A model generated the notes under the pieces. That model worked only from the letters and a program-made list of their open reading frames with translations. It had not been told where the DNA came from and made no database searches. DNA of 64,000 nucleotides from Alviniconcha marisindica (taxonomy: Eukaryota; Mollusca; Gastropoda; Provannidae): NCBI GenBank assembly GCA_018857735.1, contig JABMCL010000994.1, forward strand, positions 186,501 to 250,500, in the 5' to 3' direction. The position numbers and the translations under genes are program-made. Shown piece after piece: positions 48,952-58,431 of this stretch (position 1 is the stretch's first letter; the number at the start of each line of letters is the position of its first letter).

Positions 48952-49691
48952 AACAATCTATTTACAACACTCAACTATATAAAGAAAATGTTTCTGATGT
49001 AAACTGTTGTAATTTAGGACAACCATTTTTTCCTCTCGGCCAAAATCATGTTGTGATTTCATCACATCCACTCAGCTGCTTCTATTGCTTAAAGTTTGTT
49101 TCAGAATTGCAATCAGGATTGCTCATTTTAAATAACCAACAGGAAGCAACACCCACATGGTTCCAGTTTAATGAAAATGGTCTCGACAATTTTAATGGTA
49201 AGTAACATTTGAGGCATCACATCCAGAACAAAACCTGTTCTGATGTCACATCCGAAACATAAACTATATGTTATAGCTGTTATAAGTACACCTGACCGCA
49301 TTTTTAGGCTTATTTTATGACAGCTAGAGAAAGGCTACTGGTACTATAAGATTGTGTCGTTGTGCCATATGCATAATATGATACAATTTTGAAAGTTACC
49401 CTAAGTTATGCTGAACTTTAGTCCGAATGACACCAGATTGTATTCTGTCACTGTCACATCCAGATTCATTATCTAATTGCTTGTAAATAAGAAAGTGTTT
49501 GTAGCAGAACCTCAAGAACAGAGATTTGCAAACAATGGCTTGTGTTTTCCAGCAACACTTAAAACAAATGTTTTTATTACTCTCAATTTAAAGTAATCAT
49601 ATTACTTTTGCTGTGTCTTGCTGAATAACACCTGTATACCAAACACTTTTTTTATTTATTTGTTTTTAACTTATGATTATATTTTCAGGTA

Positions 49692-49763
49692 TTAAAATGT
49701 AACAAGAATTTCAGGTAGAATAGGGTAATCTTAAAATGTAACAAGAATTTCAGGTAGAATAGG
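49692..49763. repeat. 39-bp tandem duplication
   Basis: 'ttaaaatgtaacaagaattt' plus 'caggtagaatagg' occurs at 49692 and again, unchanged, at 49731. Confidence 0.97.
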
Positions 49764-50584
49764 ATCATCAAGGAAGAGGACATTTTATTTTTTATTTTTT
49801 ATTAAGTATTATATGTGTTGTTTTATTCAGTAAACATGTATTTTAATACACACAGTGTTCACTCATTCGTTTAGGCACTGGCTGGCCATGGAAAAAGATG
49901 CAGAGAAGGGAAAGACACAAGCAGCACAGAGCAAAGACACAAGAGTAAGGAAATAAATAAGCTTTGTGCAGACTTCAAGCAAACTTATTGGTACACTCAC
50001 TGCCTTTGTTTTCACAACAGAATTTATGCAAGTGATCAATCAGGTGTTACTGCAGATGATTGTGTCTCTGACTGACAAGTATTCCAGTAATGACACTGAA
50101 AAGAGCATTGACAATTTTTTTTTAAAGCATAGACCTGTGAGCTGAGCATTTGACAGCTACTCGCATTTTGACAGCGATTTGTGTGTCACAAGAGCTACCA
50201 CCACCATAACCTAATGAACAGCGATGGCAGATTAAGCATTAAATATCAGAATCGGCTGTAAGGTGAACATTTGAGAAAAGATCTAAAATGACATGTAGTA
50301 AAGAAAATCAAACTATTTTGCTTAAACAGATTTTAACTACGTTATTATATGTAACATTTGTGTCATGAAGTATGAATCATACTTCTTGTGATCTGAAAGC
50401 TTTTATTCAGTTGGCTATGAACTGTGAATATCTAGAATCAATCGCAAGATGAAATAAATAACTTACTAACCCCCAAAATTGATCTCTTCCTTTGATCTTT
50501 TCCTTAAACATGTCTGTATAAAAAAAAAAACCCATTAAACATTGGTTGCGTACAATTAATCCTTTTGAAAGTTTTCCTTTCAGT

Positions 50585-51555
50585 GAGTGAGCTGTTTACT
50601 TGTTGACTGTTGCATCTGAAAGTGATGATGATACAAACTTTATTGTTCATTTTCTTTTACTTTAAATGTTACTTTTGTCTAAAATATTGAGTCAAAAGAA
50701 TAAACAGATGTTGCTCGTTTTGGCTATAAAAAAATATGACTTTTTTGTTCATTGAGTTTCCATGGATTTAATAAATAAAAAAACACACGAGTTGTTCACT
50801 TGTTGACTGTTGTAGATGTGATGATGACACACATTTTCTTTTTCATTTTTTTGTTTACTTAAAACTGCAACTTTTGTCTAAAATATCAAGTCAAAAGAAT
50901 CAACAGATTCTGCTCTTCTAGGATATACGACTTTTTTGTTGACCAAGTTTTTATGGACTTGAAAAAGTGAGTTATTGTGTCTCCTTCAACCTTCTACTCC
51001 AGCAAGACAATTACCATCCACATCTGACACATGAACCTTTGTCACCCCTCGTGTAAACACAAAAATATTTGGCAAAAGATCATTTTCTTATGCTGGCTCA
51101 TCTGTTTGGAACAATTTGCCTCAAACACACCATCACTCTGATTCTCCCTCCTCTTTTAAAGCCACCCTCAAGACGCACCTGTTCAATAACTATTTCTAAA
51201 CCGTTTTTCACAGCCATGCCTATCACCCTGACACACAAATGTGTGTGTGTGTGAGCGCACGCGTATGCATGCATGTATGTGTTGTTAGTTTTATTGTAAA
51301 GCACCCTGTGTTCCCACCTTGTGTGGAAAGCCTCTTTATTCTTCTTATTCACTTGTTGACTGTTGAGTTGTGATAATGAAATTTTTCCTTTCTTGTTTAC
51401 TTAAAATGTTACTTTTGTCTAAAATATTGAGTCAAAAGAATAAACATCCTGGATATATGACTTTTTTGTTTTCACTGAGTTCTCAAGGATTGTATCACTA
51501 ACAAAAAGGAAACAGATTGTTTTGGATGTGACTGATGACACTAATATTTACTCAT
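50585..51555. repeat. Tandem repeat of about 200 bp, three units, third displaced by a LINE
   Basis: Units start near 50591, 50790 and 51346 with 'ttcacttgttgactgttg', continue with 'acttttgtctaaaatat' and 'gagtcaaaagaataaaca' and end with 'atgacttttttgtt'. The third unit is separated by about 345 bp that contain a LINE 3' end (51040-51345). The 3' flank of the third unit ('acaaaaaggaaacagattgt' and on) matches the window end at 63840-63900, so the unit belongs to a wider repeat. Confidence 0.85.
51040..51345 (+). mobile_element. LINE ORF2 C-terminus and 3' end, 5'-truncated
   Basis: Reading 51060-51199 gives SFSYAGSSVWNNLPQTHHHS then SSFKATLKTHLFNNYF and a stop, the standard ending of a common LINE polyprotein ('WNNLP' block). 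The 3' part has GT repeats and 'ttattgtaaagcaccctgtg'. It is inserted into the 200-bp tandem array between units two and three, so it is younger than the array. Similar fragment at 44295. Confidence 0.85.
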
Positions 51556-51619
51556 AAATATACTGTTTCATCTAAAAGATAAACTGACTAGCACAGGATC
51601 ATGTATTAGTCACACAGTC

Positions 51620-51632
51620 CATATATATATAT

Positions 51633-51670
<38 letters not shown>

Positions 51671-51672
51671 GA
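51620..51672. repeat. (AT)n-(AC)n-(AT)n microsatellite
   Basis: Alternating AT and AC dinucleotides over about 50 bp. Confidence 0.95.
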
Positions 51673-51804
51673 TTTTTTTTTTCTTCTTCAGTTCTGAGCT
51701 CCGAGAGTGCAGCCATGTTTGTTCACTCTTTGCAAATAAAAAGCTGAAAAAGGTTGGCTCATGATGCATTTCATACTTTTGCCACATTGTATATTGCTCT
51801 TTGA

Positions 51805-52170
51805 TCACTTTTATATAGCACTATTTTCCACTCTCGAGCATACTCCCTGTGTTCTTATTGCACACTCGCTGTGCTCTTATCGCACGTGATTCTAAATGAG
51901 TGACTGTTGCCTTTATAGTGCCTTTTGAATAGCCACTGAAGCGGTGTACTTAAGTGCTGTTTGGTTGTTACATGGCTGGTGCCACATGAAACTGCTGCTG
52001 TCTCATTCTGTGTACACTATACAACCATGCACCAAGACACATTACTTCAGGTAAAGCCACATATGTTGGGTGAATGGGTATTTAGCTGTAATCTGCCACC
52101 TGCACTTTTGGCAGAATGATTGGGATCTATTATGTGATACTGTGGTAACACAAGGGTGGAACATATATTA
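51805..52170 (-). mobile_element. tRNA-derived SINE, first family, body and tail only
   Basis: Reverse-complement match to the body of the SINE at 55898-56366: it starts at its tail 'ttttatatagcactattttc', then 'gtgccacatgaaactgctgc', 'gccacctgcacttttggcag' and 'tactgtggtaacac'. The tRNA head (beyond about 52170) is missing. Divergence is higher than between the other copies. Confidence 0.85.
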
Positions 52171-52383
52171 TGCCAACAACAAAAATGTGTATCAATTTTT
52201 TCCTCTTCTGTGTGCATTGCAACTTATATTGCAGCTGCTTTCTTCTCATCTTACTGTCATTCCTTTATACACAGAAAACGTACTCATCTGCTCCTTTCAT
52301 GTGCTTAGTTAATTGTATTATTTATGACCTTGACATGATTAAATCTTCAACCTACCAAAGTCCAGCAAGTCAGTCTTAGCATC

Positions 52384-52413
52384 CCCCCCCCCCCCCCCAC
52401 CACCACCACCACC
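52384..52413. repeat. Poly-C followed by (CCA)n
   Basis: Sixteen or so C then about four CCA/CAC units, 75 bp from the CPEB donor site. Confidence 0.9.
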
Positions 52414-52485
52414 GCCCTGATGTAACTGCACTGGCTGACTGGGCATAAAACACCAAGTTACTTACTTACTTACTCACTCACTCAC

Positions 52486-52600
52486 CAGCTCTCAGTGGGC
52501 GTGGCACACCACCAACAAATATTGTTTTGCGAGGGTCCAGAGGCTGGGAGCCATCCATGACAAAATCTGAGTCACTCAATGTCCAGGGTCGAATTTGAAC
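52486..52600 (-). CDS. CPEB2/3/4: CPEB2/3/4-class protein, RRM1-RRM2 linker and start of RRM2
   Basis: This 115-nt exon encodes VQIRPWTLSDSDFVMDGSQP and LDPRKTIFVGGVPRPLRA plus the first base of a Val codon. VQIRPW ends RRM1, the following acidic linker positions the two RRMs, and TIFVGGVPRP is the RNP2 strand of RRM2. The minus-strand acceptor is 'ttgcag' before 52600 (phase 0) and the donor is GTGAGTGAG after 52486 (phase 1). It is the most upstream CPEB exon in the window; RRM1 proper (with a VFVGGLP-type motif) was searched for by eye from 52601 to 64000 on the minus strand and not found, so it lies further upstream. Confidence 0.96.
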
Positions 52601-53349
52601 CTGCAATTGCAAGTCATTGATCTCTTAAACGATATGATGTAACTCATAAAGACTGGTTGTGTATCATCAATACCTGGTTACAGTGTGTACTTGAAAGCAT
52701 GAATCTTCACAAGGAATACAGCTTATTTGGGCCTTATTTCATACAACAAAGCAATATAATTGTGTCTCTCCTAAAAATCCAACATTCACCAGCTCCAGAT
52801 ATATACAACCTGTGTATAAATGTACATGTTACTTACAATTTCATCTTTTTATTCAAATGCACTGAACAGTTTTAACACAACATGAATTTAACATTTAAAT
52901 CACAGAGCTGTACTTTTACATGATTTGACAACCATATTGTCTTGTTGGGTATTGACATCAGCAATGAAGTCAGGCCTAAAATACATTTCAACAAATATCT
53001 GCATTTTGAAAATGCTGACTGAAGGGACTGGAAATCATAAGCACATGTTTAAACCTACAGATATTCTACTTTGTCTTTGTGAGGGAATGGTGCACAAGAA
53101 AGACACATGTTGCTCCAGGATTTGAACAGAAACTGATTTTAAAAGATTAAGGAATACATTCTTTGAGGAAGTCATTCCTCATGCAGTTTGTAAACAGTCC
53201 TGAGAACTAAAATGCACAGGTCAGGAGAAAATGTTTTCTGCCCTGTCACTTGTTGAACAAAATATCTGACATCTGAAATGGGATTTTCAGCACACCAACA
53301 CTTTGACTGGAACACTGATCTTTTCAGATGGAAGTTCTGCATGTCTATT

Positions 53350-53353
<4 letters not shown>

Positions 53354-53421
<68 letters not shown>
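53354..53421. repeat. (AT)34 microsatellite
   Basis: Uninterrupted AT units, the longest AT tract in the window. Confidence 0.97.
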
Positions 53422-53425
<4 letters not shown>

Positions 53426-53634
53426 CAAAAATAACACAACAAGCATGCTTTTAGTGTCTGGTGCACAGCTCAAAGTTCCATGGGCACAGAGAGGTGTCCC
53501 AAAGGGGAGCAACACCATTTTGTATTTCTCAAGAACTTGATTAAGAACGACATGTATTCTGGAGGGATTTTTGCTTCCAACAACACAAAGTCCATATAAA
53601 TTTGTTAGTAATGGGATTTTTAATGTCCCATTAA

Positions 53635-54198
53635 CCGCACATGGTCACCTCAGGACAATCAAACTATATCATAAGCAAATGCACACCTCAACTGTCCTAA
53701 ACCTCTCAGACACATATATATAAATCCATTCTCAAGTTGGTCCACAAAACCAATCCGTACATAAACATAAAACAAAACATAAATACACAAACACCAATTT
53801 TTGAGGAGTTAGTTGCTTCAATATTACCCCTGTTAATGAAGCACACAAGGCTAGCTGGTATTGTCAACCATTCCATTTAATTTACTAAAGAATAAAAAAA
53901 TATATATAAAAAGAAAAAACATTAAATACATGCATAATGGTAATGCCAGTGTCATATGGCAGTGAACTGCAGATACCACCTACCAACTATCATCTCCTAG
54001 CTGCTCAACAAGAGCCATAGAAAAAAAAACTCACTCTTAATGAAAAACGAAGGTCAGAAGAATGGACTATTACTGTATTAGCAGAAAAATGACAAGGCAG
54101 AAAGAGGGGATAGCTAAGAGGAATCAATGCCATACAACCACACAGATAGCCCTGAGATTCCAGAGGGAAGACATCCGACATCCCTGGCCTCCTTTCGG
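53635..54198 (+). repeat. Dispersed repeat family A, copy 3
   Basis: Collinear over its length with 20690-21300, beginning 'ggtcacctcaggacaatcaa' and ending 'catccctggcctcctttc'. A Tc1-like transposase remnant starts right after it, raising the possibility that family A is the noncoding flank of that transposon. Confidence 0.85.
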
Positions 54199-54375
54199 GG
54201 TATCAGAATGAATGGATCTTCCAGTATGACAATGTCTCAAAAGTAATCACAGAATAGACAAAACAGGCTTCGACTTGATATGAAAATATGGCAGTACTAG
54301 AGTGCCCAGATTTAAACCCAACTGAGAACATCTAGGTTTTCATGAAGGTCCAGCTCTGTTAAGAGGAACTTACCT
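54199..54375 (+). pseudogene. Tc1-like transposase remnant (DDE domain fragment)
   Basis: One frame, with three stops, reads WIFQYDNVSKVITE, then YENMAVLECPDLNPTENI, then VFMKVQL. FQQDN followed 35 residues later by W(P)SPDLNPIEN is the hallmark of Tc1/mariner transposases: the D of YDN and the E of TEN are the second and third catalytic acids. The N-terminal DNA-binding and first catalytic part are absent, and no inverted termini were located. Dead. Confidence 0.75.
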
Positions 54376-54839
54376 GTAGGCATTCCATGAACAAAAAGAA
54401 AAAAGCCATTTTGGTCAGTGGGAACCAAAATTTCATACAAAGTCTTAGCGGCACACTTGAGAAGATTAACACTGTAATCGGAAAAACAGAAAAGTTTGAC
54501 TTCTGAATAACTGTTGGCATCTGGCTGAGGAATGCACCTGTCTTTCTACACTGATTAAAATTCTCTTTTGCTGTTTTTATGTTGTGCTAAAGCAAAGCTG
54601 TAATACTTCAGTAGGATTGTTGCTAAACAGGGCCCCAGCAGAAACTATTCAGTGAGAGTAAACCAGAAAGTTTCCATGTGGTGTGGGTATTTTTTCTCCA
54701 CATTGGGTAGTGTACCCTTGATAGTCAGTGTGGTTGACATGCAGATGAATTTTAACACTGCTTCCTTATATTATTCTTTCCAATGTGCAATCCATATGAC
54801 CAAACCCCAATAACAATTTTGATCAACTTCAAACAAATA

Positions 54840-55299
54840 CATTTTATGACAGAGTTCAGGGATGCGTGTGTGCTATTTTTTCTGAAACTTGGCTGTGTGA
54901 CAAAATCAGCGATGATAGTATGTCTACTGATGGTTTTGGCCTTTCCATTTCAACTGACAGGGACAAAATTGGAACTGCGAAATCTCAAGGGGGATGGGTG
55001 TGCCTCTACATGAATGAATGGTGGTGTGATAGAAGTAGTCTTACAGTCAGAAAGCGTCAATGTACAGCTGATGTTGAACTTTTGTCAGTGTCACTGAGGC
55101 CCACATACTTGCCCCGTGAGTTTGGACACGCTATTTTTTTTTTTTACTGTTGTTCATGTGCTACCCTCTGCCAATGCCATGCATACAGCTTCAGAAATCA
55201 CTGACACAGTCCATGCCCTGCAGATGATCTCCCCTGAACCACCCAACTTCATTCTTAGAGACGTTAATTTGTGAAATTTGCGATCCAGCTTGCCAACCT
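54840..55299 (+). pseudogene. LINE endonuclease domain, N-terminal part
   Basis: Reads MTEFRDACAIFSETWLCDKI (SETWL equals the TETWL motif with the catalytic Glu), then GFGLSISTDRDKIGTAKSQG then GWVCLYMNEWW, ELLSVSLRPTYLPREFGHAI, and after frameshifts a damaged 'FILGDFN'-like stretch (FILRDVN, 55251-55271). These are LINE endonuclease motifs. The domain is cut at 55300 by the DNA transposon and continues after 57813 with 'DLCYSNICDAYKSVSLPPLG' and 'TSDHNTINLIP', where SDH carries the catalytic Asp/His pair. Confidence 0.85.
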
Positions 55300-55589
55300 T
55301 TAAAGGGCCCCTGAACACTGATTTTAAGTCGTAAATGTCACTTACATTGTACTATATAAATTAAGTTTAACATACATGCTGTTCATTTGATACAGACATT
55401 TTACTGAGGTACGTTAAAGTATTGATTTGAATGAAAACAAACACAACGCTTTGAGCAGCTGCGTCGTCTGCAGCTGAAAATCCCGGGTTTCGGTCATGTG
55501 ACTCCGTGACGTCAAGACAAGACAACTGACCCACATGGCTCAGTAACGACTTGAACAAAACTGAATTGAAAGTAGTCTGGCAAATTTTA

Positions 55590-55895
55590 AAGCATGCCGA
55601 GCGAGTGAAAAGTTGACAATGGAGTTTTCTTTCCATGCTTTTCCTTTTAAAAATGAGGCCAAAAAACGACAGTGGCAAGTGGCAATGAATCGATGGGACA
55701 GTAGCCACAAAGAAGTAGGAACCAAAACACCATGATGTGCTCTGCTCAAAGCATTTCGAAAAAAATGCTTCACAGATCGCACACTGCTGAGCAATCAGTT
55801 TGGGCTCAAATATATGTCTGTAGGGGTGTCCACAGGGTAACCGGCTTGGAAAAAATTCCAGTTTCAATCTCCAAGGATAAAGCTCTGACGCCACT
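55590..55895 (+). pseudogene. THAP-domain remnant of the Kolobok-like element
   Basis: Frames give 'FSFHAFPFKNEAKKRQWQVA' then MNRWDSS, and one frame over 'EPKHHDVLCSKHFEKNA'. The FxFP block, the KxxW basic helix and the H-x-VLCSxHF motif are the middle and end of a THAP zinc-binding domain (C2CH) that recognises transposon ends. The first Cys pair should lie just upstream, near 55560-55610, and is not clear. A frameshift near 55720 and stops show decay. Confidence 0.7.
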
Positions 55896-55897
55896 GT

Positions 55898-56367
55898 GGG
55901 GGGCGGGGACAGCTCAGTGGTTAGAGCGCCGGACTTGTGATTGAAAGATCGCGGGTTCGAATCCCTGCTGGAGCGGCGGGAGAATTTTCTTCTCCAGGGT
56001 CGACTTTTTGTGTGCTGACTCTTATTTCGGTATCCGTTCCACCCCATGTTACCGCAGTAGCACGTAAAAGACCCCGGCATTCTGCCAAAAGTGCAGGTGG
56101 CAGGTTACAGCTAAACGCGATACACCTTACGTATGTGGCTTTGCATGAAGTGACATGGTGCATGGTTGTATGGTGTACACAGAACTTGCGCCGAGACGGC
56201 TGCAGTTTCATGTGGCACCAGCCATGTCAGCGCTGTAAGTACACCACTTCAGTGGATATCAAAAAATGCACTATGAAAAGCTAGTCACTCATGTAGAACC
56301 ACATGCGAGTGCAGTGAGTCTGCTCAAGAGAGCGGAGAATAGCGCTATATAAACGATCATCAATCAA
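55898..56367 (+). mobile_element. Full-length tRNA-derived SINE, first family
   Basis: Head 55898-55975 has an A box 'acagctcagtggttagagc' and a near-perfect B box 'gcgggttcgaatccc', spaced as in tRNA genes for RNA polymerase III. The body contains 'agaattttcttctccagggt', 'gcaggtggcaggttacagct' and 'catgtggcaccagccatgtc', and the tail 'agcgctatataaacgatc' then 'atcaatc' repeats. Copies or parts occur at 9174-9338 and 51805-52170. It inserted into the Kolobok-like element after that element's own insertion. Clear target duplications were not found. Confidence 0.88.
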
Positions 56368-57370
56368 TTGCCAGTAGTTGGGCCTTTGTTTATTTCTTCT
56401 TTGTCATTCAGTCTTTCTCGAGCCTTGTTAGATGTGTGGCGTTTCGGTCTTTTTCATTGTGTTTACTCTAGCTTTCACAACAGGCTAGACCTCATCAGGG
56501 AGCCTGCCTTTTATTGGGTATTTTATTTTATTTTCCCAATTTATCCATGTTTGTTTCATCATATGTAAAGATGAAAAAGTTTTGTGCGTTCTAGTTCAAA
56601 AGACTAGCGATTTTGTGGCCTCCCTGGGTTAGGGTCTGGGGTTGGGCTAGTGACCGGTTCTTGTCACTGACTGTTTTTTCTCTTTGCTTGCCCTTTTGTT
56701 TCTTGAGTTATATCATTCATTTAAGATGTATGAGTGAGGGGGGTAGTCTCGATGTTTAACAAGACCGCCCGTTCTTTCTTTGTGTGGGGTAGTTCATGAG
56801 CGTCTGCTGCCCCGCAGGGTTGTATCATGTACACGAATTACGTGTATCCAGCCTTTGTCATGTTGCTCGCTGACATTTCCTGCCTCCTCTTTCTTTTCTG
56901 AAAGTGTTTGCTTGTTGTTGTTGTTTTTTCTCTCTTCTCTTCAACCATAGGTCTTTCCTTTTTATCTTTGAATTATTGGCCAATTAGCTTGCTGATTAAG
57001 GCAGCCATTTTGCATTTCTCTTTTCATCTGCATTTGTTTACATCCCGATGCTATGTCATCGCTAGTCCTGATTAGCGATTTGCTGTATCAGTCTGCAGCC
57101 ACTGTGTTTCTACATGGAGGCCGGGTTAGTGATGGGTTAGTTGGTTAGTTTGGCTTTCCATCTGTTTGTCATTGGCACAGTTATTTTTGCTTCTGTGCTC
57201 TTATGTCAAGTCAAGAACTTCTTTATTCCTTCAAAGAAAAATGTGAGTGCCACACATAAAGCCACAAAGACAGTGTAAAAAAATGTGTAAAAGATTAACA
57301 CTTAGGAAGTACACAAAAACACATAGTATCACACACATCACAATTAACACAAGCACAACCACCACTATTC

Positions 57371-57676
57371 TCATGACACTTCTTCGTCACTTGAACTCTC
57401 CCAGTTGATGCCAAAATTGATATCCACAATTGGCTCGTACTGGAATGGCTGTATTCCAGTTGCCATTTCCAACTTTTTTTCCACAAAAATATCCAGAGTT
57501 TTGTGTACTGAAACTGTAGAAGCAACAAGTCTTATCGTGACATCACGATTAGCCTTTGACTTTACGGCTCCCAGTAAACTCTTGGCCAAAACACGTGCGA
57601 TCACGCGGCTACAGCGGTTATTTCCCTTGCCCATTCTGCCATTACATATTGGTCTTATTTTGCGATTCATAAGCAT
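57371..57676 (-). CDS. Unrecognised intact 101-codon ORF in the Kolobok-like element
   Basis: Uninterrupted from ATG (MLMNRKIRPICNGRMGKGNN) to a stop after ...NWESSSDEEVS, starting 133 bp inside the right terminus and reading inward, convergent to the THAP fragment. The first half is basic (many R and K around residues 4-50), the last 25 residues are acidic. No signal peptide, membrane segment or complete zinc motif is visible. I do not recognise the family. Its integrity amid otherwise broken sequence, and its position, suggest an accessory protein or the N-terminal exon of a transposase on that strand, but it may be chance: 101 codons is only moderately unlikely. Confidence 0.4.
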   Translation of the reverse strand: MLMNRKIRPICNGRMGKGNNRCSRVIARVLAKSLLGAVKSKANRDVTIRLVASTVSVHKTLDIFVEKKLEMATGIQPFQYEPIVDINFGINWESSSDEEVS

Positions 57677-57813
57677 TTAAGACACTTGAAAAATATGAAA
57701 TTATTACTGAGGCACATGATATTTACTGTGTGAAAATATTTAGTCGGTGGAATATACCAAAGAGGAGATCTGAAGCTAAAATCTGTCAAAATCAGTGTCC
57801 AGGGGCCCTTTAA

Positions 57814-58430
57814 ACAATATGTTATATGCTCAACCTGACTGAACAAAACACTTGATCTCTGCTACAGCAATATTTGTGATGCTTATAAATCTGTATCTCT
57901 CCCACCTTTAGGAACATCTGACCACAATACCATTAACCTCATTCCTACCTAAAGACCCAACATACAGAACAAGTTGTGGAGAAAGATGTAAAAGTCTGGT
58001 CGTGTGACTGTCCAGAAGCTGCAAGGTTGTTTTGATTGTACAGATTGGTACATGTTTTTAGACTCTTGTGATAATATTCACGATGCCACTGATGTCATAT
58101 CTGATTATATAAGATTCTGTGAAGACATGATAATTCCAAACAAAACAGTCAAAACACCCAAACAACATGCTATGTGTGTCAAAATCCTTGAAAAAACAAC
58201 AACTCTCAATGAAAAGAAGTGCTTTTCAGGCTAAAGACCAGCTTGGACGGAAACATGTTCAAAGTAAACTCAGAAAGGAAATAAAAGAAGGAGAAAAAAA
58301 AATGAATTTCAGTTTCAAACTGGCAATATGCATGAGGCATGGAAGGGTCTTAAAACACTAGCTGGACACTCCAAGCCTAAACAGTTCAAACAAGCCAGCT
58401 GATGAATAAAAGGAGCTCTCAGATTAAATG
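57814..58430 (+). pseudogene. LINE endonuclease end and linker
   Basis: Continues the LINE after the transposon: 'LNKTLDLCYSNICDAYKSVS', 'LPPLGTSDHNTINLIPTYRP', 'KVWSCDCPEAARLF', then decayed text with stops. SDH is the final endonuclease motif. The linker to the reverse transcriptase is recognisable only by position. Confidence 0.75.
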
Positions 58431-58431
58431 A

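Larger units (their letters stand above)
47787..52485 (-). other. CPEB2/3/4: CPEB intron within RRM2 (4.7 kb)
   Basis: Bounded on the minus strand by donor GTGAGT at 52485 and acceptor TTACAG ending at 47787. Interior features are listed separately. Stretches 47787-48190, 48210-48820, 48955-49690 and 49765-50585 hold no recognised element; 48290-48316 is a CACG/CA-rich microsatellite. Confidence 0.95.
55304..57809. mobile_element. Kolobok-like DNA transposon (TTAA target, THAP domain), 2.5 kb
   Basis: The ends are inverted: 55304 'agggcccctgaacactgatt' and, on the other strand from 57809, 'agggcccctggacactgatt'; about 22 positions agree with one mismatch. TTAA flanks both sides and the LINE it interrupts is otherwise continuous. 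A THAP domain begins near the left end. TTAA target plus THAP is the signature of Kolobok (piggyBac also uses TTAA but has no THAP). A SINE sits inside at 55898-56366. The catalytic part of a transposase was not recognised between 56370 and 57200, so the copy is probably internally rearranged. The region 56370-57290 has no recognised coding content. Confidence 0.8.

Noticed and set aside
55898..55975. tRNA gene
   Set aside because: A and B boxes are good but there is no proper acceptor stem, and it continues into a SINE body also found at 9.2 and 52 kb.
55367..56080. Minus-strand open frame of 237 codons, one of the longest in the window
   Set aside because: It runs antisense through the SINE head and body and the THAP remnant. 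The residues come from reversed repeat sequence and show no domain.
55921..56211. Minus-strand frame containing 'GIRTRDLSITSPAL'
   Set aside because: This peptide is the antisense translation of the tRNA-like B box of a SINE, a common false protein call.
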